DNA from: a bacterium D16-50
Lineage (GTDB): Bacteria > Bacillota > Clostridia > Lachnospirales > Lachnospiraceae
DNA: 64,000 bases
Direction: 5' to 3'
Assembly: GCA_003612485.1 (NCBI GenBank)
Contig: RAZA01000003.1
Span: forward strand, 186,001-250,000
The notes under the pieces were generated by a model, which had not been told where the DNA came from, searched no databases, and saw only the letters and a program-made list of their open reading frames with translations. Every line of letters starts with the position of its first letter. The first letter of the stretch is position 1. Shown here one piece after another: positions 16,534 to 25,794 of the stretch. Made by a program: the position numbers and the translations under genes.

Positions 16534-18501
16534 TCATAGCTCCATGCGCAGCACCGCAAAGGACAAGGGCGGCAAGGACACAGCCTCCGGATTTTCATAC
16601 TCTCTCTCAAAGGGTGCCACCTTCTCCGGTTCTCCAATGCTGTTGCAGGCATCCTTCTTCTCCCCCGTAAGGATGGTGGCCTGCACCCTTTGGCCCTTCC
16701 TCCATTCTTCCGGAAGCTCCAGCCGGATGTCCTGCTTCTGCTCTTTCGCATTTACGATCTTTACGATCAGCGCCCGCTCTTTTTCGGAAATGCTGGCGGA
16801 ATAGTAGATCCCATCCCTTCCCGCCTCCTTCTCCCCGCCGAAGGTGTCAAGCACTGCGTCCCCCATGTTGCGGGCATACAGCTTCTGCACATGATAGCTG
16901 GGGCTGCCGTAGCATCCGGCTGCGTTGAACCAAATCATGTCGGGAGCCCATTGGGCGTATCCGAGTCTGGCAAAAAGAGGGGCATAGGAGGCCAGAACCA
17001 CCACGTCCGCATTCCGCTCCACCCCCGTGAGAAAGGCTGCCTCCGCCAGAGCGCCCTCCAGCGTGTTTCTGGCCTCCGGCCCGGAGAAACTGCCCTCCGG
17101 ATGGGCGGCATACTCTCCGGAGAACACCTTTACCTTCCGGGAATACGCATCGTAAAAGTCCACATGCTCGTAGAGCCACTCCGGCTTCACATAATAATGC
17201 TCGTCCACGGCGTACACGAAATCCTTTTTGTCCTCATTGATATGGTAGAAATCCCATGCCATCCTATATTTCTCCGAGGTCACGTCGGGACCTGCAGAAC
17301 CGATCAGCTTGATATATGGCGCATATTGATGGATGGCCTTTTCAAACAGCTCATACCGCTCAAAGAAATCCGCCTTCTCCGTCTGCCACTGCTCATTGCC
17401 TACGCCCATCATGGTGAGGCCGAAGGGTTCCCTGTGGCCCATCTGTACCCGGACAGCTCCCCACGGCGTGCTCTCATCCCCGTTTGCAAACTCAATGAGA
17501 TCCAGCGCATCCTGCAGGAATTCCTGAAATTCCGGACTGTTTCGGGCCACCATCTCATCGGTCTGATACTGGCAGGCAAACCCCACGTTCAGCACGGGCA
17601 GGGGCTTGGCTCCGATCAGCTCACAGAGCAGGAAATATTCGTAATATCCCAGTCCCAGTGTCTGGTTATAATGGCTGTAGATGCCCTCATAGCCGTTTTG
17701 TTCGCTGTTTCCATGCACCGCCCAGCGGTTCCAGTTGTTCCTTCTGGCCCACTGGGGCTTCAGACTGTCCTTGAACCGATAGCGGTTGGCCAGCGTGTTA
17801 CCCTCCACGATGCAGCCGCCGGGAAAGCGCAGGAATCCGGGCCCCATGTCCTTCAGCAGCTCAAAGAGATCCCTGCGGAAGATTCCGCAGACGGCGTCTG
17901 CGGGAAACAGAGAAACAAAGTCAAACTCCACCGTGCCCGGCTCTGACAAGCAAAGTGCGAACACCCCCTTCTCCACGGTCCCCTTCGCCTGCAGCACCGC
18001 CTCGTACCTGCGGAAATGATTATAGGTCTCCTGCTGCCCGTCCCCTGCGGAAATTTTCGCCCCGGCCCATCTTGTACCGTCCTTTTCAATGAAAATGTCA
18101 AAATCCCCTTGAAATTTCACCGGCCGGGCCCAGAAGGTAAGCTTGTACTCCATACCCTCCTTCAAAAAAATACCGTCATAGGCCTTATTCCGGATGCCCT
18201 CTCCGGGTTTTTCCGTCTGAAGACGCATATAATGAGGATTCTCCTCGGTATGAGGACTGCCGCTGACGCAGCGCAGCCTCGCCCCTGCTCCCTCCGGATA
18301 GGCGCTCCAGCCATAGCCGCCGTCATATTCTGTCTGATAGTCCTTATAGTCTCCCGTGGCCTTCAAAAACTCGAAGGAACGATTCTCCAGCATCTCCGCA
18401 TACAGCCCGCCGTCTGCTGCATAATTGATGTCCTCAAAAAAGAGTCCCATCATTCCCTCTTGTATCCTTGCCTTTCTCTCCGCGCCGATCTTAATCTTCA
18501 T
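16534..18501 (-). CDS. Alpha-L-arabinofuranosidase, GH51 family, cytoplasmic
   Basis: 655 residues with no signal peptide, so intracellular. GH51 hallmarks are the N-terminal GLFFEDINYAADGG, RFPGGC, MMGVGNEQWQ with the acid/base glutamate near residue 370, and VFSGEYAAHP with the nucleophile near residue 463. The C-terminal beta domain ends with LPPLSFAVLRME, as is common in the family. It releases arabinose from arabinan- or arabinoxylan-derived oligosaccharides after uptake. It stands alone, with no adjacent sugar transporter in the window. It ends up next to the Tn916-type integrase relic, so the mobile element inserted just upstream of it. Confidence 0.93.
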   Translation of the reverse strand: MKIKIGAERKARIQEGMMGLFFEDINYAADGGLYAEMLENRSFEFLKATGDYKDYQTEYDGGYGWSAYPEGAGARLRCVSGSPHTEENPHYMRLQTEKPGEGIRNKAYDGIFLKEGMEYKLTFWARPVKFQGDFDIFIEKDGTRWAGAKISAGDGQQETYNHFRRYEAVLQAKGTVEKGVFALCLSEPGTVEFDFVSLFPADAVCGIFRRDLFELLKDMGPGFLRFPGGCIVEGNTLANRYRFKDSLKPQWARRNNWNRWAVHGNSEQNGYEGIYSHYNQTLGLGYYEYFLLCELIGAKPLPVLNVGFACQYQTDEMVARNSPEFQEFLQDALDLIEFANGDESTPWGAVRVQMGHREPFGLTMMGVGNEQWQTEKADFFERYELFEKAIHQYAPYIKLIGSAGPDVTSEKYRMAWDFYHINEDKKDFVYAVDEHYYVKPEWLYEHVDFYDAYSRKVKVFSGEYAAHPEGSFSGPEARNTLEGALAEAAFLTGVERNADVVVLASYAPLFARLGYAQWAPDMIWFNAAGCYGSPSYHVQKLYARNMGDAVLDTFGGEKEAGRDGIYYSASISEKERALIVKIVNAKEQKQDIRLELPEEWRKGQRVQATILTGEKKDACNSIGEPEKVAPFEREYENPEAVSLPPLSFAVLRMEL

Positions 18502-18565
18502 AAACCCAGCCCTCTCAAATATAACAAACTTTTAACAAAATTATGGGTAAATATAGATTATCTCT

Positions 18566-19891
18566 TTAGAAATTCTTATATGTCGGAATAGCTTGTATTT
18601 CCGGGCTTTTCCGGCAGTTTAGATATGGGGAGAAGTCACATATACCCGCATGAACCTTTAGGTTTTCCCTCTGAGCAGTAGTAAAAAAGTAGTAAATTCC
18701 GTCCGCACCTATGCGGCAATCAGCCTTTGCGGAAACAAATGTTGCGTGTGCGTAATAGTTCAGCGTCATGGTAATGTTGGAATGTCCCATGATGTACTGT
18801 AACGCTTTCAGGTTCATGCCCGCATTAGCTAAGTTGGTGCAGAATGTATGGCGCAGGGTGTGGGATGTCATTACTTTGGGTAAAGCTTCCTCATAGCACT
18901 TGTTGTACTTCTTCGCAAGCCCCCGTATCATGGTAGCATAGTTCACATTCGTTTTCGATCAGCCGTCCCGGTTGAGGAAAAGGAAATTGCTGTACCCGTC
19001 AATGGTGGTCGCTTTCGCTCCCTTGCGATTCTCCAACACGCGCCCTAACGCTTCATACACTTTTTCGCTCATTGGAATTTGCCTGATACCGCTCTGTGTT
19101 TTGGGCTTCTCTATGTAGTAGCCTATTTCCGCGCTCCGTAAAAGCTGCTGGTCTACATTGATTACCCTGTTTTCAAAGTCAAGGTCGGTTTTGGTCAATC
19201 CGCAGAGTTCGGAAATCCTAAGCCCCGTCCCCAGCAGTATGATAACCTCGTCATGGTATTTCTGATAGACGCTATCACTTTGCATAAAGGATAAAAGGCT
19301 TTCTTCCTGTTCCGCTGTGAGGGATACTTTCGGCTCTGTGTCGTCCTCGATCACGGTGTTTAACTGGAAGTCAATGGAGTTCTTCCTTTTACAGTCGTCC
19401 TATATCGCTGTGTAAAAAGCAGCTTTCAGAGAACGCTTGTCATTGCTTATGGTCTTATAGGATATTCCCTTTTCTTTCATGCGCAACGCCCATTCTTTCG
19501 CGTTGGACAGCTTCACACTGTCAATAGGGCAGGAACCAAGTTAATCTGCTTCCAGCAGCTTCATCAGCCGTTCGCGCCCCTTTGTGGTGTTATGCCTTAC
19601 ATTCCCCCAGTGGCGGTTCTGCTTCGCGTAAAGCTCGCAGACGGTCATTTTCTTTCCGATTGTGTCTATCCCGTTGTCAAGGTCTTTCTGTATCTCTTTT
19701 TCCTTTTCTCTAAGGGATATGTCATCACGCTTCCCAGCTGGGGTCTTGTCCGTAGGCACTAACTTCCAAGCATAGACAAACTGCACTTTACCAAAAGTAT
19801 CGGTATATTTGTAAACATATCTCCCGTCTTTTCTCTAGCTCTCTCCCCAACGCAAAATGCGGTTTCTGTTATCACGTCTTTTCTCCCGCAT
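18566..19891 (-). pseudogene. Tn916-type tyrosine integrase with four in-frame stops
   Basis: One continuous frame from an ATG at 19891 reads like Tn916 Int throughout: MREKRRDNRNRIL, then FGKVQFVYAWKLVPTDKTP, a core-binding domain, and the catalytic domain. The last shows GLRISELCGLT (first Arg), HTLRHTFC, MGHSNITMTLNYYAHATF (final His and Tyr). It is interrupted by a TAG after GES (residue 18), a TAA after LLEAD, a TAG after FYTAI, and a TGA after LNRDG. No frameshift is needed to join the pieces. The C-terminal tail after YYAHATF differs from what I recall for Tn916. Integration and excision function is presumably lost unless stops are suppressed. Confidence 0.9.
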
Positions 19892-20272
19892 TGTTTCTGC
19901 TCCTTTCCGTGTCGGAAAGAGCCTTGATATGCCTATATCTATTGTAGCAGATTCATGGCGGTTTTTCACTATCTTTTTTGATAAATCAGCAATTTACCCC
20001 AGTATATCAATTTTCATTTCTGTTACGCTTTAGAACGCTATTTGGGGGAGTGGGAATATAAAAACCTATCCCTTATCAATTCCATGTCTGCAAGCCGCCA
20101 AAATCAAACTGAAAAAGCTTCCTACCGCATAACAAGCCCCCTAATAAATTGAAGGCGAAATCAGTTTACTGATTTCACCCTCTTGACTGCCCAACAGCAA
20201 AGGCGGGAAAAGCTGTCAAGGGCGCGTAGCGCGAAGTTTACCCTTGACAGCTTTTCTTGTCTTTGCTACTTC
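19892..20272. other. Non-coding stretch between integrase and HTH relics
   Basis: 381 bp, AT-rich. It holds a large nested hairpin at 20208-20255 and a short GAAATCAGT/ACTGATTTC hairpin near 20159-20178. An excisionase gene would be expected here in Tn916-type elements, but no recognisable one was found. Confidence 0.5.
20208..20255. repeat. 15-bp inverted repeat with inner GCGCG hairpin
   Basis: Arms AAAAGCTGTCAAGGG (20208-20222) and CCCTTGACAGCTTTT (20241-20255) are perfect complements; the loop contains a further GCGCG/GCGCG pair. It could be a transcription terminator or a transfer/processing signal of the element. No strong T-run follows on either strand. Confidence 0.7.
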
Positions 20273-20476
20273 CTATCGGTCGAAGCGGAATTTCAATATG
20301 GCTGCAACCAGTTTTGCTTTTAATTTGTCCTATGTATCGTCATTGATATATCCCTCATACATAGACAGATATTTGATGTGTGTGATATAGTGCCGCAATA
20401 CTGCGTCTACCGCTTCCGGCCCTCCGGCAACGGCTTTTTCGATTACTTCAAAAGGTATCAGCTTTTTGTTCCTCAT
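20273..20476 (-). pseudogene. Small helix-turn-helix (Tn916-module) protein broken by a TAG
   Basis: The frame from an ATG at 20476 reads MRNKKLIPFEVIEKAVAGGP, continues KYLSMYEGYINDDT, hits a TAG, and continues DKLKAKLVAAILKFRFDR to a TAG at 20273. This matches the short helix-turn-helix/sigma-like accessory protein found downstream of the sigma factor in Tn916-family elements. The two halves remain in frame, so a single point mutation separates them. Confidence 0.75.
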
Positions 20477-20752
20477 GTTCCAATTTCTCCCATTCTTTCC
20501 GTAATTGTTTCAGCGCAACATTTCTCCTGCGGTTTATCGAACTCCTGCAACGCCCGTACAGTCTGCCGATTGCTTTATCACGATAGCCAATGAAGTAAAT
20601 AAAGCAACAAGACTTTACGGCGTGCTTTCGGCACTCTTGATAATGCCGTAGCTGGCATCAGATAGTAAATTGAAATAGGTTTCAATTTGGGATATTTCCC
20701 GTTCCTCTTTCCGTATATGAGGGAACAGTTTTGTAATGATAAAAGGATATGG
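20448..20752 (-). pseudogene. Sigma-70-like regulator relic
   Basis: The 3' part reads YFIGYRDKAIGRLYGR followed by SSINRRRNVALKQLRKEWEK, ending HEEQKADTF and a TGA at 20448. That resembles region 4 of the small sigma-like regulator of Tn916-family elements. Upstream pieces (REISQIETYFNLLSDASYG; then KARRKVLLLY) fall in other frames, so at least two frameshifts have occurred. It overlaps the start of the HTH relic, as in intact elements. Confidence 0.6.
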
Positions 20753-20791
20753 CAGCACCTTTCCGATACTGCCATATCCTTGAAAATAATC

Positions 20792-21394
20792 TTACCCTTT
20801 GAAAACATTTGTAATTATTTTTACACATACTTCTTCACCCAATGCGTCACTGTTAAGGCATAAATCGTAATTCTGCGGTATGCCCCACGGACGGTCTGTG
20901 TAGTGTGAATAGTAGATTTTTCTCCGTTCATCTTTATCTGTGATTCGCTTTTGAATAGGCTTGTCGCTTTCTCCGTAGCGTTCAAGAATACGTTTCGCCC
21001 GGTTCTCCCTATCTGAATAAATAAAAACGTGTATGCAGTCATTGTTGTCCCGAAGAATATAATCACTACACCGCCCGACAATTACGCAGCTTTCCTTTTC
21101 CGCAAGGCTTTTAATAATCTTTGTCTGTGCAAAGTAAATTGTATCAGCAGAAGATGGTTCCATACGTCCATGCAAAGAACGGTTCATAACAAGGTTAAAT
21201 AGAAGGCTGTTTTTTGCAGTAGAATATTCTGCGGCTTCTACGATAAATTCTTTTGAAAACCCTGTTTCCTCTGCAATTTTTTCCAATAGTTCCTGATCGT
21301 AAAATCTAATCCCCAGCGTTTCGGCAACAATTTTTCCTATGCTGTGTCCTCCGCTTCCAAACTCACGGCTAATGGTGATAATTCTTTTTTTCAT
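20792..21394 (-). CDS. Cytidylate kinase-like family protein
   Basis: 200 residues. The start IITISREFGSGGHSIGKIVAE is the characteristic P-loop variant (GSGGHSIG) of the cytidylate-kinase-like family. It is followed by FYDQELLEKIAEETGFSKE, VIVGRCSDYIL and a lid-like RAKRILERYGES segment. The ATG at 21394 follows GGAGG. Members are common in Clostridia, often near regulators or transporters, and their substrate is generally unverified. It lies between the broken transposon regulator and the MATE gene and appears intact, so it is probably cargo of the mobile element. Confidence 0.85.
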   Translation of the reverse strand: MKKRIITISREFGSGGHSIGKIVAETLGIRFYDQELLEKIAEETGFSKEFIVEAAEYSTAKNSLLFNLVMNRSLHGRMEPSSADTIYFAQTKIIKSLAEKESCVIVGRCSDYILRDNNDCIHVFIYSDRENRAKRILERYGESDKPIQKRITDKDERRKIYYSHYTDRPWGIPQNYDLCLNSDALGEEVCVKIITNVFKG

Positions 21395-21492
21395 GGTACT
21401 GTTCCTCCAATTTTTTTCGTGCGTCCCTATATGTCAAGCAAAATTCAATGGATAAAGCTGCGCTGTTATTGGGGTATATCCCCTCAGACAAA

Positions 21493-22878
21493 TTAGGACG
21501 CATTTTCGCTTATCTGCTCCATTTTCTTAATTTCCTTAAAACAAAAAGCACCCGAAAGGACAAAAGCCAAAGCGTCTGCAGTAGGTCCTGCCATTAGAAT
21601 ACCTGTCAAACCAAAAAAGCGTGATAAAATCAGCATAGCGGGAATGTAGAAAATTACCTGCTTTGACAGGGAAGTAATCGCTGCTTTCATGGGCTGACCG
21701 ATTGCCTGAAACAACACCCCGGCACACATCTGTAAACCGTTCAAGAATGTAAGCAGTAAATAAATGTGGAAGCACTTAACGGCAAATTCTTCATACAGAC
21801 TGGATTCCGTACCGAATATCCGAATAAGCTGCAACGGGAAGCACTGAAAAACAATCCATGAAACAAATGTAATGATTGTAGCAACTCCGGCACTAAGCAG
21901 GAAAGTTTTTTTCACACGGTCATATTTCTTTGCGCCGTAATTAAACCCGATAATCGGCTGGCTTCCGCTTGCAACACCAATACCAATGGAAAATGCAAGC
22001 ATACTCACTTTCATACACAAGCCAAAGGTGGTGATGGGAATATCTGCTCCATAGGGAGAGAGTGCGCCGTATTTTGTCATCAGATTGTTTGATACGAATG
22101 CCACTACCGTTGAAGTCAAGTTATTTGCTCCGCTCGCAAATCCAAGGCTTGCGATTCTTCCCGCAGTCCGAATATCCAAAGTAAAAGACTGTCTGGAAAG
22201 TCTGATTGTTTTCATTCGGAACAGATAAGCGATGTTGAACAAAAGCCCAAATAACTGGCTTATAACAGTGGCAGTCGCGGCGCCCTCTACACCCCAGTGA
22301 AATACGAATATGAAAACCGGGTCAAGAATGATGTTTAAAACCGCGCCAATCATCATGGACAGCATGGCATAACGCGGGCTTCCGTCTGTTCGGATTGCGC
22401 TGTTAATGGTATTCCCGACAATCTGAAAGGTAAATCCAATGACGATAATACGCCCATAATCAAGTGCATAGGGCAGTATATTTTCCGTTGCCCCGAATAT
22501 CAGACATAGCGGTTTCAAAAAAACAAAGGCAAGAACAGTCCAGATAATGCCGAAAATGCTCCCAAACATAATCGAAGTCCCTAAACCTTTTGCGGCTTTC
22601 TCTCCCTCGCCTTTCCCAAGGTTAAGGCTGAAAAAGGCGGCAAGACCGTCACCAAAAAGAGTGGCAATGGCAATCGTAATCGTAGCGATTGGGGCGATAA
22701 TATTCGTGGCTCCGTTCCCCAAAAAGCCTACGCCCTGACCGATAAAAATCTGGTCTACCATGTTGTAAAGGGAATTGATAATCAAAGCTATGATACTGGG
22801 AACGGCATAGCTTGTAAGTAGTTTTCCGATTTTTTCATAACCAAGTGGATTGGCGGTAATCTGTGTGTCATTCATCAT
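21493..22878 (-). CDS. MATE family efflux transporter
   Basis: 461 residues with about 12 hydrophobic segments. MATE features include IALIINSLYNMVDQIFIGQ near the N-terminus, the repeated second half beginning at IRLSRQSFTL, and GVASGSQPIIGFNYGAK, typical of the NorM/DinF-like drug/cation antiporters. The pump exports drugs or metabolites in exchange for Na+ or H+. The start at 22878 has AAAGGAGG. An operator-like palindrome TTAGAATTCTAA lies just upstream of the ribosome site and again near the marR-type gene, so control by the adjacent MarR protein is likely. Confidence 0.93.
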   Translation of the reverse strand: MMNDTQITANPLGYEKIGKLLTSYAVPSIIALIINSLYNMVDQIFIGQGVGFLGNGATNIIAPIATITIAIATLFGDGLAAFFSLNLGKGEGEKAAKGLGTSIMFGSIFGIIWTVLAFVFLKPLCLIFGATENILPYALDYGRIIVIGFTFQIVGNTINSAIRTDGSPRYAMLSMMIGAVLNIILDPVFIFVFHWGVEGAATATVISQLFGLLFNIAYLFRMKTIRLSRQSFTLDIRTAGRIASLGFASGANNLTSTVVAFVSNNLMTKYGALSPYGADIPITTFGLCMKVSMLAFSIGIGVASGSQPIIGFNYGAKKYDRVKKTFLLSAGVATIITFVSWIVFQCFPLQLIRIFGTESSLYEEFAVKCFHIYLLLTFLNGLQMCAGVLFQAIGQPMKAAITSLSKQVIFYIPAMLILSRFFGLTGILMAGPTADALAFVLSGAFCFKEIKKMEQISENAS

Positions 22879-22893
22879 CGTGTCCTCCTTTAA

Positions 22894-22905
22894 TTAGAAT
22901 TCTAA
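22894..22905. promoter_or_regulatory. MarR-type operator palindrome, copy 1
   Basis: Perfect palindrome TTAGAATTCTAA just upstream of the MATE ribosome-binding site. Identical copies lie at 22992-23003 and 23472-23483. Confidence 0.65.
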
Positions 22906-22991
22906 ATATAAAGACAAAAAATAGCTTTAGGTAATTATCGAAATAATTGTCGTGGGTGGTAATCTCATATGAAAACCTCCTTCCTTTTTAA

Positions 22992-23003
22992 TTAGAATTC
23001 TAA
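22992..23003. promoter_or_regulatory. MarR-type operator palindrome, copy 2
   Basis: Second identical TTAGAATTCTAA, in the gap between the MarR-type gene stop and the MATE gene, placing two operators in front of the pump gene. Confidence 0.65.
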
Positions 23004-23023
23004 GTATATGGGCAAAAGAATAC

Positions 23024-23452
23024 CTATTTTGTATTCTCCGTCATTTGCAGAATGACCTTTTCAAAGACTTCCAAATCATTTTCGGATATACCGGCAAACA
23101 TACTGTGCATGTACTCATTGACACGGCTTGTAATATCGTCCTTTATCGCAAGTGTCTGTTCCGTCAATACAAGTTTTTTATAACGTCTATCGCTGTCCAA
23201 ACTTTCCCGGCGCAAATAGCCATTGCGCTCCAGATTGCTGATAAGGCTTGTGACAGAAGAACCCTTAATCTCTAAAAATTCTTCTATATCTTTCGGGAAT
23301 ATGTCCCTTGCTTCAGATTCAACAATAATATAGTGCAGGATAAGACCTTGAATACTGGTTATCTGCGTACCTGTGAAAAAACTTGAAAAGTATCTCAACA
23401 TTCGCCTATTCAACTTGTCATATTTTTCCATTAGCTTTTTTTCGTCCCTCAT
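23024..23452 (-). CDS. MarR family transcriptional regulator
   Basis: 142 residues with the winged-helix MarR layout: LILHYIIVESEARDIFPKDI, the recognition-helix segment SSVTSLISNLERNGYLRRES, and the wing DSDRRYKKLVLT. The ATG at 23452 follows GGGAGA. It is transcribed toward the MATE gene with a 145-bp gap. Three identical 12-bp palindromes flank it and the pump gene, indicating autoregulation and control of the pump, probably relieved by a small-molecule ligand. Confidence 0.93.
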   Translation of the reverse strand: MRDEKKLMEKYDKLNRRMLRYFSSFFTGTQITSIQGLILHYIIVESEARDIFPKDIEEFLEIKGSSVTSLISNLERNGYLRRESLDSDRRYKKLVLTEQTLAIKDDITSRVNEYMHSMFAGISENDLEVFEKVILQMTENTK

Positions 23453-23471
23453 GCTATCTCCCTATTCTTAC

Positions 23472-23483
23472 TTAGAATTCTAA
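23472..23483. promoter_or_regulatory. MarR-type operator palindrome, copy 3
   Basis: Third identical TTAGAATTCTAA, 20 bp upstream of the MarR-type start, the position expected for autorepression. Confidence 0.65.
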
Positions 23484-23786
23484 TTACAAGAATTCATTTT
23501 ACTGCTACACATTTCAGTTGTCAAGTGGGTGAGAAAAGTTTATACCATTTTCATAAATGACGAAAAAGAATTTTTGCATAACTTTGGTAAAGCTGTCCCG
23601 TGTGGCATTGTGGGACATATGGGGTATTTTAGAGGGTTTGGGATTCCTCCCAACAAGCGAAATCTGTCCGGCAAGCCATAGGGTGCAGATGGACAGATTT
23701 ACGGAAAGGGTACTCCTTTCCTATGTATGGATGAACATTGCGTTTTATTTGGTGGGCGTTTGGCTTAAAACCTTATGAAATAAAAT

Positions 23787-23830
23787 AGAGCCAACGAACT
23801 ATGATATAAACTCACAAGTTCATCGGCTCT
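23787..23830 (-). terminator. Intrinsic terminator after the histidine kinase
   Basis: On the minus strand AGAGCCGATGAACT pairs with AGTTCGTTGGCTCT (14 bp with two G-U pairs), followed by ATTTTATTTC. It lies ~90 bp past the kinase stop. Confidence 0.7.
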
Positions 23831-23917
23831 GCGTCTTAAGCGTCTGGCTCTTTGATGACAGTTACTTGTAACTCTTTTACATTTATCCTTTGCATGGCTT
23901 TTTCAATTTTCAATCAT

Positions 23918-25141
23918 TTACGCTCTTGCGAAAACTGTGGTGACAGTGATGATGTCATCGTCGATCTTCGCAAAAATTTCGCCGTTCATTTTGCGCATGA
24001 GCTGTCTGCAAATGTAAAGCCCCAGCCCGTTGCCGCCAATGTTTCCCGCATTTGCTCCGCGCCAAAAGCTCTTGAAAATATGCGGCAAATCGTCCTTCTC
24101 AAGCGTACAACCGCCGTTCATGATTGCAATTTGGACGTATTCGTCGTCTTTGGGGAAAATCAATTCCACACGTCTGCCATCGCCGTATTTGAGGGCATTT
24201 TCAATAATGTTTTGCATCACTTCAACGCTCCTGCTCAAATCTCCCGATAGAAGGCAGTTTTTATATTTCCCGATAATAAAATCTGTTTTGATAAGCGCCA
24301 GTTTTTCCTTGTAATATCCCGCGATTTCTTCAACAAGTTCCGAAAGATAAAACTCGCCCATATTCACTTCAAGGCTGAAGAAATCTTCTCTTGAAGCTGT
24401 TATAATCTGTGAAACATAGCCCTCGATTTCGTCCGCTTTTTCATTGATGTTTTCAGCGATTTTGTGCTGCCTTTCCGCGTCTGAATACAAATTTTTCGAC
24501 AATGCCGCCGAGTACAATTTTATAGCGGAAAGCGGCGTTTTAATATCGTGCGAAAGCGATAGCAGCAGTGTTTTCTTTTCTTTCTGCATTTCCAGTTCGC
24601 GCTGCTTTTGCTGTTCCATATTTTCACGGAGAATATCGATTCCCCAAAGAAATTTTCCAAAAAAACGGTTTTTTGTTTCCTTTATCGGCACGGTGAGATT
24701 ACCCTTTGAAAGCTCGTAAGGGATACCGCTCAGACGTTCAAAGGGCATAAGAATTGCGAATTTTATATAAAGCAAAACCGTTATGATTAAAATCGCCATA
24801 ACGCCGAAAACAGCATTTACAATTCCTGTAAGCTGCGTTTTGTCGGAGTAGCCGTTAGTATTGTAATCAAATCGATAAAGTTCTCCGTTTATTTCACGGA
24901 TAACATAGTCGCTGTCCGTGCTGTAAAATTTTTCTCCGTATCGCTCAATATTTGTTACATACTCACATTCGGAAATGTCGGCAGAACCGTTCGCTTCTAT
25001 TTCTCGAACAAGGCGGCTTATCTCTACGCGGTACAGTCTGCCGTCATTGGTCTTGCCGGCAGCAAGAATCATATTCACGACAGCAAACAATAGGATCACG
25101 GCAACCGCAACTACCGAGAAAATTCTGTTAAACGCTTTCAT
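23918..25141 (-). CDS. Sensor histidine kinase
   Basis: 407 residues. Two membrane helices (about residues 8-28 and 106-128) flank a ~75-residue extracellular loop. A HAMP-like segment follows, then SLSHDIKTPLSAIKLY with phospho-acceptor H198, an N box (IENALKYGDG) and GGNGLGLYICRQLM for ATP binding. The ATG at 25141 overlaps the response-regulator stop by 14 bp. Genes for an ABC ATPase and an FtsX-type permease lie upstream in the same run, the arrangement of antimicrobial-peptide sensing and detoxification modules. The signal itself is unknown. Confidence 0.93.
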   Translation of the reverse strand: MKAFNRIFSVVAVAVILLFAVVNMILAAGKTNDGRLYRVEISRLVREIEANGSADISECEYVTNIERYGEKFYSTDSDYVIREINGELYRFDYNTNGYSDKTQLTGIVNAVFGVMAILIITVLLYIKFAILMPFERLSGIPYELSKGNLTVPIKETKNRFFGKFLWGIDILRENMEQQKQRELEMQKEKKTLLLSLSHDIKTPLSAIKLYSAALSKNLYSDAERQHKIAENINEKADEIEGYVSQIITASREDFFSLEVNMGEFYLSELVEEIAGYYKEKLALIKTDFIIGKYKNCLLSGDLSRSVEVMQNIIENALKYGDGRRVELIFPKDDEYVQIAIMNGGCTLEKDDLPHIFKSFWRGANAGNIGGNGLGLYICRQLMRKMNGEIFAKIDDDIITVTTVFARA

Positions 25142-25793
25142 ATTTATAACCCACCCCCCATACAGTCACTATTTTTTTAGGATTTTTGGGGGCGTCCTCT
25201 ATTTTCTGCCGCAGCCATTTTATGTGTACCGTCAGTGTCTGTTGTTCCGAAAAGCTGTCGCTGCCCCAGACCTGTTCAAAAATGTATTCCTTGCTCAAAG
25301 CCCTGCCCTTATTCTCCATCAAAAGCAGAAGCAGCTCAAATTCCTTCGCGGTCATTTCGAGTTCTTTTTCGTTTTTGTAAACGGTACGGCTCGCCTTATT
25401 TATGCGTATAATGCCGTCAGTAATTTCGTCAAGAGCGTATCGTCGCTTAAAAATCCCGCTTATTTTTGCAAGCATAATATCAATATCATATGGCTTTTCT
25501 ATATAATCGTCTGCGCCGAGATTCAGTCCGTTCAGCTTGTCATCCTTTTCCGTTTTCGCACTTACAATCAATACGGGCGTGTTGCTCGACCTGCGGATTT
25601 TTTCCAGAACATAAAATCCGTCCTTATCGGGCAGCCTGATGTCAAGCACGACAAGCCTTGCGCCGTATCTTTCGTACAGCAGCAAGGCTTTTTCGGCTGT
25701 TTGAACCGCCGATACCGTATAATTTTCCGCACGGAGAAAATCACACAGCAGGTCGGCAAGCTCCTTGTTGTCCTCAACAATGAGAATATCCAT
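25128..25793 (-). CDS. OmpR/PhoB-type response regulator
   Basis: 221 residues: a receiver domain (DILIVEDNKELAD; phosphorylation site D51 in VVLDIRLPDKDG; lysine in LIVSAK) and a C-terminal winged-helix domain (ELEMTAKEFELLLLL...LTVHIKWLRQKIED...VWGVGYKYE). It lies 1 bp after the ABC ATPase stop and overlaps the kinase start, so the four genes form a tight unit. It probably activates the transporter genes. Confidence 0.95.
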   Translation of the reverse strand: MDILIVEDNKELADLLCDFLRAENYTVSAVQTAEKALLLYERYGARLVVLDIRLPDKDGFYVLEKIRRSSNTPVLIVSAKTEKDDKLNGLNLGADDYIEKPYDIDIMLAKISGIFKRRYALDEITDGIIRINKASRTVYKNEKELEMTAKEFELLLLLMENKGRALSKEYIFEQVWGSDSFSEQQTLTVHIKWLRQKIEDAPKNPKKIVTVWGVGYKYESV

Positions 25794-25794
25794 A

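Larger units (their letters stand above)
23453..23917. other. Intergenic region between histidine kinase and MarR gene
   Basis: 465 bp. It contains the third MarR operator and the histidine-kinase terminator (23787-23830). A plus-strand open frame of 73 codons (23557-23778) has no ribosome site and no recognisable family, so it was not called as a gene. Confidence 0.5.

Noticed and set aside
18566..20476. Alternative genetic code or TAG readthrough in the integrase and HTH genes
   Set aside because: All three stop codons are disrupted sites in the relic genes and are also used as true stops by intact genes in the window, so simple decay is the better explanation.
23557..23778. 73-codon plus-strand frame inside the island
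   Set aside because: No ribosome-binding site, no recognisable motif, and it overlaps no conserved context; not called as a gene.
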